A stretch of DNA of 64,000 nt from Hermatobates lingyangjiaoensis (GCA_026182355.1 JAPFBL010000049.1:5725001-5789000), one strand, 5' to 3'; shown: positions 31,101 through 40,830, numbered from the stretch's first letter. A program made the numbers and translations. Notes: generated by a model from the sequence alone, not told the origin.

Positions 31101-31297
31101 AAGTGGGTCACATGCACTTTCATCTCCAAGGTCTCTCCTATTAATTCTCCCATCTCTACCTGTAATTCGCCTACCAGGCTCTTCCTTCCTGCCATGGTGA
31201 CCAAGGTGCAGTTGCACGGTGTCAGCCCTGAATAATTGTCCATCCTTTTTGCCACTTCATTGTCCATAATTGTGCTATCTGACCCTGTATCTACCAA
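28136..31297 (-). CDS. pol: Gypsy pol polyprotein: protease, RT, RNase H, integrase
   Basis: An intact frame of 1053 codons from the first Met, itself the M of a run just before VDTGS; the frame is open upstream to the gag stop. Domains: aspartic protease (DTGSDSTIMD, residues 3-12, and VILGCDFL, about 72-79); RT with FSTFDLKAGYHQI and the catalytic IYMDDIIVFS (about 315-324); RNase H with TDASQEAIGGVL and RTDHRPL; integrase with an HHCC zinc finger (HRGKTNHRGV...CEICKRRKY) and the catalytic triad in DIFTYDG, YMDRGREF and HGAIERLHN. It acts in reverse transcription and integration of the element. The frame has no internal stop. The first Met need not be the real start, because expression is probably as Gag-Pol. 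Confidence 0.95.
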   Translation of the reverse strand: MVDTGSDSTIMDNEVAKRMDNYSGLTPCNCTLVTMAGRKSLVGELQVEMGELIGETLEMKVHVTHLETQKYGVILGCDFLERINAKPECKRGKWDIKLGKRKYFVEGRVKPGKRITVNCGKVIPGEHQVSELMKEFEKVFYSEGQRLSATGRVKHQIELPEGTVVYVKPRRYPHQLKKIMQEQIKEMLDQGIIQRSKSQFSSPIWLVPKKVEEGKPPKYRLVVDFRELNKYTKLERYPLPRIEDILDHMAGATVFSTFDLKAGYHQIRMHPRDVEKTAFTFDRGHFEFLRMPFGLKNAPSTFQRLMDELLEGLGEDFTQIYMDDIIVFSKSIEEHKEHVTRVLKRIRDFGLKVAMDKTRLYQKEVRFMGHLISGEGVRPDPKKVEAIDRLPYPKGPKDIRAFLGMIGFYRRYVKDFAAITNLLTDSLKKGKKFIQTEDLREAVEQCKKALRGPLLLQFPDLNKPFIVMTDASQEAIGGVLMQETIQGERPIAYASRKLSPAEKRYSTIEREMLGIVWTVEHFRPYLFAAEFTIRTDHRPLMWIGNLKETSARIAKWKERIAAYNFRVQHVKGVDNQVADCLSRNVNVITRSSTREPSTSRDVREFFANWTPDADEDQEQRNGPEAEISQDIINNKRNQIIIKDDTEEIINTQLHKYGHLKINIITGGTKANNEQLSTVINQLTVPGKVYHFFIESQELENRLLRLIQERELRQGAHFIICKNQVETVEDEEQQKEVILNYHRGKTNHRGVTETLKHLQRSHYWLQMGKRIAQVIKDCEICKRRKYERVPLVPPLLQSQTPEGPFEELEIDIFTYDGNKYLTTIDRLTKLASAWPLTSKSSESTEEALLSYLATFDCPRTIYMDRGREFNNVKIKTLLKEFNINPHWCTPGHPRSHGAIERLHNTLTEHLQLLADAKNIKGHVAMARAVLAYNSSIHSTTEATPFELRKKEADPQRLHNRVKAAKERWTKQYNQRKAEETVGLIQEGDFVYKLNRQKRRKSDPRYVGPYEVLATLPRYRAQILRIGTDTLKQEIVHFQKLRRVRRKIPPMVRTI

Positions 31298-31390
31298 ACA
31301 CTTAGTCTTCCATTTGGGAAAAAAAAATATAGGGAGCTTACCTCTTATGCTATTCCTCTGTTGCTCGCCTATATACCTCTCGCCTAACCT

Positions 31391-31393
31391 TCA
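31391..31393 (-). other. In-frame UGA separating gag and pol
   Basis: Gag ends AAG GAT TGA AGG. The same frame stays open for 31 codons to the first listed Met of pol (31297) and on through pol. A single UGA is therefore the only barrier to a Gag-Pol fusion. Either it is read through at low frequency, as in some retroviruses, or it is a lesion in this copy. Confidence 0.8.
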
Positions 31394-32605
31394 ATCCTTC
31401 TTCCTCTTCTCTCGAATAGCGATCCTCCCACCACGAGTCTCTTCCAGTGAAGGCCACTTCCCTCGCTCGTACCAGCGCTCGTGTCGTTCTATCGATGTCT
31501 CTTGCTCCGACCCTGTTGACTCTGATGAGCTCCCGTCCTCTGAAGAGCCTTCCCCTTTTTGTCTTCTCCTGCCCCACATCTTCTCCCGCCGGGTTGTGTT
31601 AACTTCCATGGGCTCATCTCTTGGTGTTGGTCTATACTGTGTCGTTCGTGGTCTCTCCTTGCGATATAAATACGGACACTCTCGCGCGAAGTGACCGAGT
31701 TCACCACACTCCCAACATCCTCTTCTTACTGGCTTCTCTCTTCGCGTGTAGCCTCCCACTGCCTCATAGCTGTTCCTCCTGGCTTGAGATCTTCTCTCTT
31801 CAAAACGTCCCCGTGGCTTCCTCTCCTGTGAATACCTCCCTTGTCCTCGATCCTCATAGGCTCTTGCTCTGAATTGCCTATCCTGAGGTACTCTCCTCCT
31901 GGTCACAACTGCCCATCCTCCTTCTGACTTCCCTCTGTATATAACACCGTTATCTTCTCGGTCCATTTCTTCCTCCCGGATGGCATTAATTGTCTCCTCG
32001 AGACTAGTGGGCTTCATGATACGGAGGGCCATTCTCACTCGTTCTGGAGCTGCCTTGAGGAGAATTTCACTGGCTATCTCTTCATATATCGTCGTTCTCC
32101 ATTTCGCTTCTTGACTGTCTGTGCACTTTTCATTTATCTTCATAGTTAATTTCCTTGTCGCATCCCCCAATCTGCGCCCGAACTCAGCGCAGGTCTCACC
32201 ATTCTCCTTCCGCATTTCAAAAATTTTTAGCGCACTTCTAGCTACAGGCTTTGCGGCTCCAGCATATCTGTCCTTAAGGGCTGCTCGCACCGCACTCCAC
32301 TCCGCACAAAACGTAAGTCCTAACTCCAGCATCACCGTAAGGCTGACCCTGGCGAGGAAGTAGGTCTTGATGTTCTTGTCTGTAGCTGGGTCTAGTTGAG
32401 TTGTGACTAACTGCTCGTTGATGGAGTCCATTCTCTCTATGAACAAGTCCAACTCTCGAGCATCACCCTCGAACCTCTTTATCGAATCTAATAGGTTCAT
32501 CAGGTACCCTGCTTTTGCTACTCTCGCTTGTTCTATTTTCACTGCGAGCCTAACATCGGCTCCTGTTGTCTGTTTACTCGTCATGTTGGTTTCTACACTG
32601 GACAC
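31391..32605 (-). CDS. gag: Gypsy gag (capsid/nucleocapsid), 404 aa
   Basis: An intact 404-codon frame starting 28 nt after the primer-binding site, the expected position. The N-terminal two thirds is a helical capsid-like region (QEAKWRTTIYEEIASEILLK and similar). An Arg-rich stretch (RRNSYEAVGGYTRREKPVRR) precedes one CCHC zinc knuckle, CWECGELGHFAREC (about residues 301-314), for RNA binding. The C-terminus is Lys/Arg/Ser-rich and ends in REKRKKD before UGA. The product packages element RNA in cytoplasmic particles. Confidence 0.92.
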   Translation of the reverse strand: MSSVETNMTSKQTTGADVRLAVKIEQARVAKAGYLMNLLDSIKRFEGDARELDLFIERMDSINEQLVTTQLDPATDKNIKTYFLARVSLTVMLELGLTFCAEWSAVRAALKDRYAGAAKPVARSALKIFEMRKENGETCAEFGRRLGDATRKLTMKINEKCTDSQEAKWRTTIYEEIASEILLKAAPERVRMALRIMKPTSLEETINAIREEEMDREDNGVIYRGKSEGGWAVVTRRRVPQDRQFRARAYEDRGQGRYSQERKPRGRFEERRSQARRNSYEAVGGYTRREKPVRRGCWECGELGHFARECPYLYRKERPRTTQYRPTPRDEPMEVNTTRREKMWGRRRQKGEGSSEDGSSSESTGSEQETSIERHERWYERGKWPSLEETRGGRIAIREKRKKD

Positions 32606-32633
32606 AACACTACACTATTAAACAGTTGGCGAA

Positions 32634-32654
32634 TGATCCCGGGTTTCGGCACCA
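32634..32654 (-). promoter_or_regulatory. Primer-binding site complementary to tRNA-Phe
   Basis: The + strand reads TGATCCCGGGTTTCGGCACC plus A, which is the 3' end of eukaryotic tRNA-Phe (acceptor 3' strand TTTCGGC, discriminator A, CCA). The element strand therefore has a 21-nt complement starting TGGTGCCGAAACCC. It abuts or overlaps by one base the 5' LTR end. Confidence 0.85.
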
Positions 32655-32842
32655 GTTACGCGTGTCCGGGTAATGAATAGGTTTTTAAAAAAAGGAATTT
32701 AAATAAACTAGCTCGCACGTGATTGAAGACAAGAATGGAGTTTATTAGTCAGCTCCTTCTGTTTATAGGAGAGGCAATGTTGATACGGACTTCAACCCTC
32801 TAGTCTCTCGCGGGCCGGCGTCTCTCGCGGGCCGGCATTACT
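32654..32842 (-). repeat. 5' LTR of Gypsy element
   Basis: 189 bp, almost identical to 27690-27878. Differences are a C insertion near the inner end, one C/G change and one T indel. Confidence 0.9.
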
Positions 32843-32859
32843 TATATATGTATATATAT

Positions 32860-33110
32860 ATAGTTCAATGTAGAAAAAGAAACATAGATAAGTTTCTTTT
32901 TAAACGTTATCAAACATTACTATTTATTAAACATTAGATAAGTTTAATATCTAAACATAGATAGACCGTCCGTCGGTCTCCAACCGTCTCTCGGCCAGTG
33001 CGCTTTGTTTCCCTTTCTTATCTCTCCTGAAGACTGTTCAAACCGAAAATTAGAGACTGTAAGTGTGTCATTTTGATTTATCTATGTTTCGTTTACCACA
33101 TTGAACTATA
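32860..33110 (+). repeat. PLE terminal fragment (partner of 26060-26215)
   Basis: It contains GGTCTCCAACCGTCTC, CTCCTGAAGACTGTTC and ACCGAAAATTAGAGACTG, i.e. a CTGAAGA...CGAAA hammerhead-like arrangement. Short inverted repeats at its ends (TTCAATGTAGAAAAAGAAAC and TACCACATTGAACTATA) bound it. Confidence 0.45.
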
Positions 33111-33192
33111 TTTGTCCGCTTCAGAACGTATTTCCAACGAAAAAGTGAATATATATATATATATCAATGATATACGAGTATATAGATCAGTT

Positions 33193-33280
33193 GGGTTTTT
33201 GACTCTGACGAAGACCGCCTGTTACGGTTGAAAGATCTTAGTCTTGTTTTCCCATTTCTTATTGTGGTTTGATCATTGAT
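33193..33280 (+). repeat. Solo PLE tail (GACGAAGACCGC family)
   Basis: Near-identical to 24440-24521 and 49009-49096. No ORF is attached. A (TA)-rich segment lies just to its left. Confidence 0.7.
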
Positions 33281-33929
33281 TGTTATTTTACGTGTTTATG
33301 CGAATTCTTTTTATATATATATATATATCAATAACTTGAAGATGACTCATTGCCCCCCCTCCACCCAAATACTCGGTAAGGTCAATGTCCTGATTGTGAC
33401 TCATTGTTAGAGGTAGAAAAACTAATGACAATCGAAGGTTACCCAACTGTAATCCCCCCTCCCCCCACAACATCGAACATCCCCACCCCACCCACACAAC
33501 CCGAGAATCATACATTCAACTGGGCTCTAACCCAGAGACAGGTAATTTACTTGAGGATGACTCATTGTTTAGGTTCATAGATCCAGGCATACTTCTCAGT
33601 ATTTTAGTCCCTTCCAAGGGCTTGGAAGGTGTGAATAGAAGAATATTGAATTTGGCATCGTTTCACTAGCGTTGAAAAATAATTCGGCTCGGATGGCACT
33701 TCGAGCTTTCCGAAATTTCATTATTTTTTCGATATATCTTATCGTTTACGAGTTACAGCCCTGTTATAGCCCTTAATTCTATGTTTTAGCTAGTGGTCGT
33801 TTATAGTTGTCTTGTAGCATTAATTATTGGTAAGTGCTGTGATTAATGAGTAATTTGTAATCATTTGAGAGTATTTGTTGTTCATCTGATGGGAATATTA
33901 GTTCTTTCCAAGGGCTCGGAAAATTAGTT

Positions 33930-34460
33930 CTTTCCAGAGCTCTGGACGAAAAAGACATTGTGTATCCCATGAAAATAGTTAAAGAAGAAGTTGAGGACCA
34001 TCAAGATTTACTACTGTTAACTAACGACACAGGACGCAGTCACTATGTGTATGTAAAAAAATTTAATAAACTAGTACACCCACACAATGGAAAAACAGAG
34101 ATCTGTAAGAAGTGTTTCACTTTGACGACCAATACGGAGTAAGTGCAGCAGAAAAGTTGGTCTATGTGGAGAAGAACAACCAGCTATCATGGAATTGCCA
34201 ACCAAGAATCCGATAACAACATTCAAAGCATATAACAAATTACTAAAACTATCGGTAGTTATATACGCTGATTTTGAGAGCATTCTCCAACCTATCCAGA
34301 GATGTGAACCGGACACTTCACACAGCTTTATAATAGTATACCAGAACCACATATCTATGAGCTTTGGTATTTTTGTTAAGATAGAGATACCAGAACTATC
34401 TGAGGAGCCAATCATATATGAAGGCTCAGACGCAGTGGAAAAATTCATGGCTACACTTAA
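33930..34460 (+). pseudogene. Third PolB remnant (different lineage), N-terminal/exo I region
   Basis: Two overlapping-frame pieces encode the region before and at exonuclease motif I of a Polinton/adintovirus-type PolB: VYPMKIVKEEVEDHQDLLLL and HYVYVKKFNKLVHP (33960-34080), a CKKCF zinc-type block, then KLSVVIYADFESILQPIQ (34243-34296), whose DFE is exo I. It is less similar to the two copies in intron 2 than they are to each other, so it represents another lineage. It is followed by a PLE tail. Confidence 0.65.
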
Positions 34461-34535
34461 TATTTATTATATATCCTTTATTATTATAAATCATTTATTA
34501 CGAGTATATATACTTATTATTTATTATTTCTTATA

Positions 34536-34700
34536 TTTTCTCTGGTTTGTAGGCCTATGAAAAAGGTTTTAAATGAAAACCGAAAAGTTGGCAATGAGAG
34601 TTTAATTTGAACCTGAAGAACTGACCGAGTCCCTATAAACTTTAATTTTGTTCCTATTCCACGGTCGATACTTTTATCAATATATAGGTATGCATCGGAG
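34536..34700 (+). repeat. Solo PLE terminal repeat
   Basis: It matches the right arm 22030-22129 and continues through TTTTGTTCCTATTCCACGG into sequence matching 19700-19742 on the opposite strand. It therefore shows the outer boundary of the terminal repeat. Confidence 0.7.
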
Positions 34701-35003
34701 TGAGTAGCATAAAAGTATTCTTGTAATGCACGTTTCCGGGTTAATATTTACGAAAACGCTGGAACAAAAGAAATAATATTATTATTATAAATACCATAGG
34801 TAATAATAGTTCAGAGAATATGTATATGTTCAGTTACTTTGAATAGTTAATATAAGGAGCTCCGGAAAAAACATTCCCTAGCTAGATGACCCGATTTGTC
34901 AGTTAGCAACCTTCTTAGCCTCTTGAATTTAAATGTTTTGCAATGAGGCACACCTTTTATATGTTACTAGCTATAATATGTTAGTTCTTGAGGTCTTCTG
35001 CAG

Positions 35004-35171
35004 GATGGCTGGTGTCACTGGCTCATTGGTACCTGAGGTAAACAATTTTGACTGGGATAGTGAGTCAATCCTAGTTATATTATTAGTTACAGTGGGATTA
35101 TTCATTTGGTCACTGCTAGTGTCATTAACTGTTAGGTACCATTGCCACCAGCTTACACCACTATGCACATT
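35004..35171 (+). CDS. Possible nested exon for a single-pass membrane protein
   Basis: A CTTCTGCAG acceptor is followed by G-ATG at 35005, and a GTAAGT donor lies at 35172. The frame between reads MAGVTGSLVPEVNNFDWDSE followed by a hydrophobic helix (ILVILLVTVGLFIWSLLVSL) and TVRYHCHQ, typical of a one-pass membrane protein with a basic/Cys cytoplasmic side. The splice sites, start codon at the exon edge and clean TM helix argue for a real coding exon of a gene nested in ADAMTSL intron 3. No further exon was found, and I do not recognise the family. A chance ORF is possible. Confidence 0.35.
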
Positions 35172-35549
35172 GTAAGTACTCTCCATCGAGTAGAATATAA
35201 ATGATGAATATGTAGCAATTTTAACTAATTTTTTATAATATTGTACTGTTAGAAAAATAATATACTTCAAACTATTTAAACAAACCCCAAGGGACTATAT
35301 ATTTTGTGATGCTTTATAGAGTAAATGATAGTTACCTAACAAAAGGTACTAATTAATCTACACGTTGCTGTCTCTAACAAATCATAATATCAGACTTATA
35401 ATTCTTGTATATTTTAAGAACCTTGTTGTTTTTCTGTAATATTGAAGCATGGAAAAGGCACTTTATTTCGTTATGAAGAACGGTTGCTATTTAATCATAA
35501 TTTTTCTAGTTAATCATTAATCATAAAACTGTGTATTAGAGAAACATCT

Positions 35550-36150
35550 TTCAGAAGGACAACATTGCTATCAAAAGGGCAGAAATCGATAGATCCAGCG
35601 TTAACAATTTTAGGAAAATGTACAGAAAACGCTTAAAATCTAAAGAAATCTGAGATGGTTCTTGGGCATTAAAACAGTTATAATAACACAGTCACAAATA
35701 GATGGATTTTCAACCTAAAAACTGTAGAATGGACCAAAACAACATAACGTAGAAATCTAACGCATCAAGGAGTTGTGCTATTATGTAATGGCCTACTCGA
35801 TACTCTAAATATATGCAAAGCTATGCAGAATACCTTGTTATAAGAAGGAGAGTAATGTTTTATTGGACTACATTTGAAGTCGTGTTGCATGCTTTCTAAA
35901 TTATTGATAAATGGGTATAGCAGAAAGGTATAAATGGAGCATAAAATGTATTTATATCTTTCATAAGTATAAGCACGTAGGTCTCAAAGGCCTCTATATA
36001 AAAATAATAAATTAGAATTGTCATAGATATACAAAAAATTTAGAATATCATTAGATGAATGATAGTAAAAGGAATAAAACTGCTAAATTGACGGTCGATT
36101 TATGAGTTTGTTCACACTTTATCAGAGAGCCTGATATTATGTGTACACGA
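35550..36150 (+). mobile_element. Decayed LINE fragment, same family as 57400-58760
   Basis: Blocks such as CCTACTCGATACTCTAAAT and CTTGTTATAAGAAGGAGAG, and the TAGATGAATGA block, align with 57770-58040. All frames are broken. Confidence 0.4.
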
Positions 36151-36249
36151 TAGCCACATTAACGTGAAACCAAAACTTCAATGATTGTCAGCGAATTTGA
36201 CTTTATGTTTACTTATCATAAAGTTCCGTGTAAGCCACCTGATTTTACT

Positions 36250-36340
36250 TTAGTATCCCTTTTACTGATAATGACGTACATATACGTCATACAATTATAC
36301 ATCACCAGTGCTAATGACGTATATATACGTCATTACTCTG
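36250..36340. promoter_or_regulatory. Two palindromes TGACGTAYATATACGTCA
   Basis: ATGACGTACATATACGTCAT (36271-36290) and ATGACGTATATATACGTCAT (36313-36332) are near-perfect palindromes 42 bp apart, each holding two CRE-like TGACGT half-sites. Function is unknown. They may be subterminal repeats of a DNA transposon. Confidence 0.5.
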
Positions 36341-36499
36341 ACCTAATGGCAAACAATTTTTTTTTCCAATAAGGAGTCGTAACAGATTCTAACAAGAAGT
36401 GAGAGTGAAGATGAATCACTAAAAGATCAGCCTGATGACTGTTAGGAGTCAGATGATTCATTGCCCAAGTCACCTCAGCCTTCCAGGTCCATAATCTTT

Positions 36500-37560
36500 G
36501 ATGGAAAAAGTTGATATTTTACACAAAAATGGTTCCCACAGTGTAAATGATGTGTGTTGTTTGGGAGGAATTATGTATGACGGGAAAGTTACTTTTTTTT
36601 GCCAAAAACATGTTTTCAGAAAACATTTTTTTCTCCTAAACTGCTAATTCTAGAGTTTTAAAATATTGGCATTATCTTTGAAGTTACAAATGCAATAAAT
36701 GAAAAATATACTCAGATTTTTAAAACAACCACAAATAATTTTTTTACAATAAAATATAAACATTTTTACTTATAATTCAATCTCAAAGATTGTGAAAGCG
36801 ATACAAGTGATACCGCTTGACGTATCCAAATGGAACTAAACCTAAAAATAGAACATTATGTGGAGGATGAGTAGAGATAATTTTTTTCAAAATTACACTC
36901 ACGAAAAGGGCGTTACAGTAGAGTTTCTATTTTCAGAAAATATTTTTTTTTGACGCTAAACGGCTCATTAAAAAACCATGAAAATTTAACCAAAAATGGG
37001 ACACAAAATTGGCAATTTACAAAAAAACTGACTAAAATTTCAATCAGGGCAAAGAGCAATGAAGCTATAAAAACTGTTTGTTTATCCTAGACTAAGGGAT
37101 CACTTGCTATACTTGTCGAATTTTTCATATTTTTTTACATTGTTTACATTGACTTAGAAATTTTTTGAGGGAATCTACTAAGACAAAATTGATGTTTATA
37201 ATGGAAAAATTAAATCATTTATTGACTTATATGAGATATAAGAGAAATAATATTTTTAAATGTAAAAAAATCACCACCAATAAACATAAATAAATTTCCT
37301 TTCTCTTCCATGGTATGATGGATGGATTTGTCTCATAAAATGCTTTAATAAATCTATGTATATTGATAAGTCAATCAGTCAGTATCTGTACTACCTCAGG
37401 AATCAAAGGCTAATAAACATCTCCCATTTAAATGTTTAGATTATGCTTAAATGAGACATTATATATTACATACCTAAGAAGTTTGATATTAAGTTTACTT
37501 ATAGTAAAGTTGAGTGTAGGTCACTCTAGATTTTTTCTAATGTATTCAATTACATTAAGT
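36500..37560. repeat. LINE-derived AT-rich repeat, copy 2
   Basis: It shares CGCTAAACGGCTCATTAAAA, AACTGTTTGTTTATCCTAGA and TTGTTTACATTGACTTAGAA with copies at 42780-43000, 53455-53660 and 55270-55430, and the second half with 4588-4845. Confidence 0.6.
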
Positions 37561-38430
37561 TAAACATATCCGACAGTTGACTAGAGATGAAACTTTATTT
37601 TTTTGTACTTTTATGTGTTATATTTACTTTGCCATTGATCTAAAATTCATGTAATAGTTATCATAAATAGTTTACAAATGGAATGCTAATTACAAAATAT
37701 ATATACTATAAGATAACAAGAAAATGAGAAAAAAATTAGTCTTCCTTATAATAAATGTTTTATTACTATTATTCAATAGTGTACAAAAACAATGAGGCAC
37801 ATTTAATTATGAAGCCCTGTCAAGATTATGCCAAATTTTAATAAGATCTATCAAACATTGTGACTGTGTTATTGCGAAAGTATGGAACATAATTTATCAT
37901 TGTTAGTACCATAAATGTTGTTAGTAACAATTAAAAAATTGCCTATACCATATTGCCTGGTAATTTTTCTTCCTCACTCGACCTATTGTGGATCTGTCAG
38001 TTTCAGTTTCATTCGGCAAGATGGATAAGATCTGTAACCGCCCTTGGGTGGAAGGAAATTTACGAGATAAGATGGTACATTCTTTTTTAATTGTTACAAC
38101 ATTTGAGATGTATGCTCACACACACATTAATCTAATTGATCTAAATATGTAAGAAATGGTTTCAGGGGACTCAACAACTTTTATGTTAAACTGTCAAAAT
38201 CTTAAAATCTATTCTTGTCATGAATACTGCCCTTTACACACAGTTATGTAAAATAAAATTTGTAATCAATGTAAGTTATTTAAAAATGCTTATTTTTTCA
38301 AAAATTGTCACTATATCTGAATCAATGAGGGGAAATCTACTGTTATACCAGCTTGCAACATTTAAATAAATTGTATTTTCATTACTATTTAACAAACCAA
38401 TCAAACGATTATATTTTGTTTCTGTTTCAG
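37561..38430. other. Intron DNA, no gene seen
   Basis: AT-rich sequence with no supported feature other than the polypyrimidine tract and TTTCAG acceptor at the right edge. Confidence 0.5.
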
Positions 38431-38575
38431 AGTGTAGGATGTGACTTGATGATTGGCTCAGATGCCAAAGTGGATGGATGCGGCGTTTGTGGAGGAGACG
38501 GAAGTTCTTGTACTCAACCGCTGTACCACTGGGTTGTGCAACCAGCATCTCTTTGTTCTGCTACATGTGGCACTG
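38431..38575 (+). CDS. ADAMTSL: ADAMTSL exon: end of cysteine-rich module fused to second TSP1
   Basis: A 145-bp exon (phase 0 in, 1 out), acceptor TTTCAG, donor GTAATC. It reads SVGCDLMIGSDAKVDG, then CGVCGGDGSSC, the hallmark end of the ADAMTS cysteine-rich module. Only four residues later it enters YHWVVQPASLCSATCGTG, the start of a TSP1 repeat. In vertebrate ADAMTSL1/3 about 120 residues of spacer lie between these two elements; here both are in one exon, so the spacer is absent from the gene rather than hidden in an intron. The Gly codon is completed by the exon at 60534. Confidence 0.93.
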
Positions 38576-40830
38576 GTAATCAAATAAATTTTAATATAAA
38601 TTATCAGAAAAATATGCCAATACTTCTAAATGGTCACATATTTTACATTAATAAAAAAAGTGATTAACAAGCAATTTGAAAGATGGTACTATGCTAAATG
38701 TTTGTGATCGATTTAGGTATTACATTTTTAAGGAAACTAATTCCATAGTAATTCAAAATAAATTACCGAAGTAGAATTTCCTATTTTGTAATTTATTCAC
38801 AAGCAGTTCGATGTATTTATCTTTTGATTCTTTAAAAAACTTTTGAGGAGGAAAAGGTACAACGGATGGCTGTGTTTAAAAGTCATCTAGACCAATAAGA
38901 AGGATAGCCAACTCTTGTTCACTTCCTCTCTTAAAGTCATCGTGGTATGACAAACCACGTCATACAACTGGCTTTCCTTCAAATCAGCACATGTAACCAG
39001 CTAAACCTAAATTTTTAATTTAAACTCTTAATTACATATTAATCTTATTGTTCTTTGCCACACTGTCTTGTTTGTCTAATCTGGATTCATTCTTCTTTGA
39101 CGTAAACTTACCCTTCGTTTAGGGAAGTAGTGACTGACTCTGATACTGGGTTCGTCAATAATTTTATATCTAATTATTTTTGACTTAGTCACTTCTAAAT
39201 ATATATTATCGACTTGCATATTCGATTATTATTTGAAGATCGTATTTCACATACATTCTACACGCACAATGCTTTTAAAAATGACCAATCATTATTAACT
39301 CAATTGTTCAAACTGTATTATATCGATCTGTTTCAAGTGTTCTTAAATTACCTCTAACAATGATTCTTTTCCTTCAAGTAGCAGTCCATTTCAGTTTTAC
39401 TAGTTCTGTTTCAAACTCTTATATTCTTGGCAATTTAATTTATTTTTTTAATTTTCTTTAAGCATTTTTTTAATGCTTAAAAAACAATATATCATTACTT
39501 GTTTTAACTAAGATACTTTGATAAAAATGTATCATGTATCATAAAGCTGTCTGTTCTGTAGGTGCATGGAAGATCAGAGAGTTGGAACATCTGACTCTTA
39601 AGTAAGCAACAGACAGTTGACCAGGGAGAAACACTTGGTCTCACACACTTCAGTTCTTGCCGTAGACAGAGGTCGGTCTGTCTCGGTCTCACAACTTATT
39701 TACCGTAATTGCAAAACTGACGATGACGGAAAATTGCAATCGTTTGAATTGAAAGGAACAGTTGTTAGGTATCAATGGTATGCGTGGTACAAACACTGAC
39801 TCCCCAGTACCATACCCAGTCATGATATCAGCCTCAATAATTCAATAATTACAAACTTGTTTACTCGATATAATCATGGTTCTTTTTGAATACTATTACA
39901 AATTTTTTTTATTTATTAGTACTTCTTTGTTTCACATGAATGACCTTGTGGCAAATTTTAACTAAATTAGAAGAAAATAACTGAAAGGATTCTAAAATGT
40001 ATCTTAGGTTATAGTTTTGTTTCTCTTTTGAAAAACGTCAAATAAAAGTACTAAAAAAGACTCATACATTTCCGATTAATGATAATATTGAGTGTTGCAA
40101 ACCATAGCCAAAACTTGAAGAGGAAAGGTAACAAGTTTACCAGCACTAAAATCAAAGCTGCGTTGACAATCTCGATTTCGTTTTTTACATAAGGCACACC
40201 AGATGTAACCACGGCATGTAGAATAAAAAATTCATAACACAACAAATTATGCTTGTATAATGGTTTAGAAAAAGTGTCATAAAACAGATTAATAATTAAT
40301 TTTAGCACTTTTCCAGCGTATAATTTTACAATTTTGTGACATAAATCAATAAAGAATCAATAATTTCAAAGCAACCTTTATTTAAATTTACTAAATGTTG
40401 TGTTTTGGTAAATATAACAAAATATTACCTTAAAGAATAATAAATAATAATTTATTTCAATAAATTTGCTTAAATATTTAATTAGTTTATAGAAACTTTC
40501 AGAAAACAATGGAAGGTATATTTTTTCTTGCAAAGTTAATTCTATTAAAACAGGACAAAAAGCTCATAACCTAAAAAAACTACTATTCTTCTAAAAATAT
40601 TGGTACAATAATTTTTTTAATAGTAGAAGAATAAAAAAACAATTCTTTAACTCAATAAATCATTTAAACAATATAACATTAGATCAAGTATAGTCAACTC
40701 TCTTTATCTTAACTTGACAAACCAAAAGTTTCTGGCCAACTCCATAACCTTGCCGCTTCATAATTGATAGGTTGCCACATCCATACATCGTCTACATGCT
40801 CCTACCTTTACAATTTTGGAGTAAATTTAA
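38576..40830. other. Intron DNA, no gene seen
   Basis: AT-rich intron sequence. Short open frames (for example 39617-39799 and 40051-40308 on the minus strand) show no motif and no splice context. Confidence 0.5.

Larger units (their letters stand above)
27690..32842 (-). mobile_element. Near-complete Ty3/Gypsy LTR retrotransposon
   Basis: A 5.15-kb element on the minus strand with 189-bp LTRs at 27690-27878 and 32654-32842. The LTRs differ by one substitution and two 1-bp indels, so the insertion is young. The order on the minus strand is 5' LTR, tRNA-Phe primer site, gag (404 codons), UGA, pol (protease, RT, RNase H, integrase), polypurine tract, 3' LTR. There is no env. LTR ends are AGTAA...GTAACT rather than TG...CA. 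It sits in a (TA)n tract and is flanked by TATA on both sides, as gypsy/297-type elements that insert in TATATA do. Coding frames are intact apart from the gag-pol UGA, so it may be active. Confidence 0.93.

Noticed and set aside
28066..32621. Many + strand frames up to 152 codons
   Set aside because: These are shadows of the Gypsy gag and pol genes on the minus strand.
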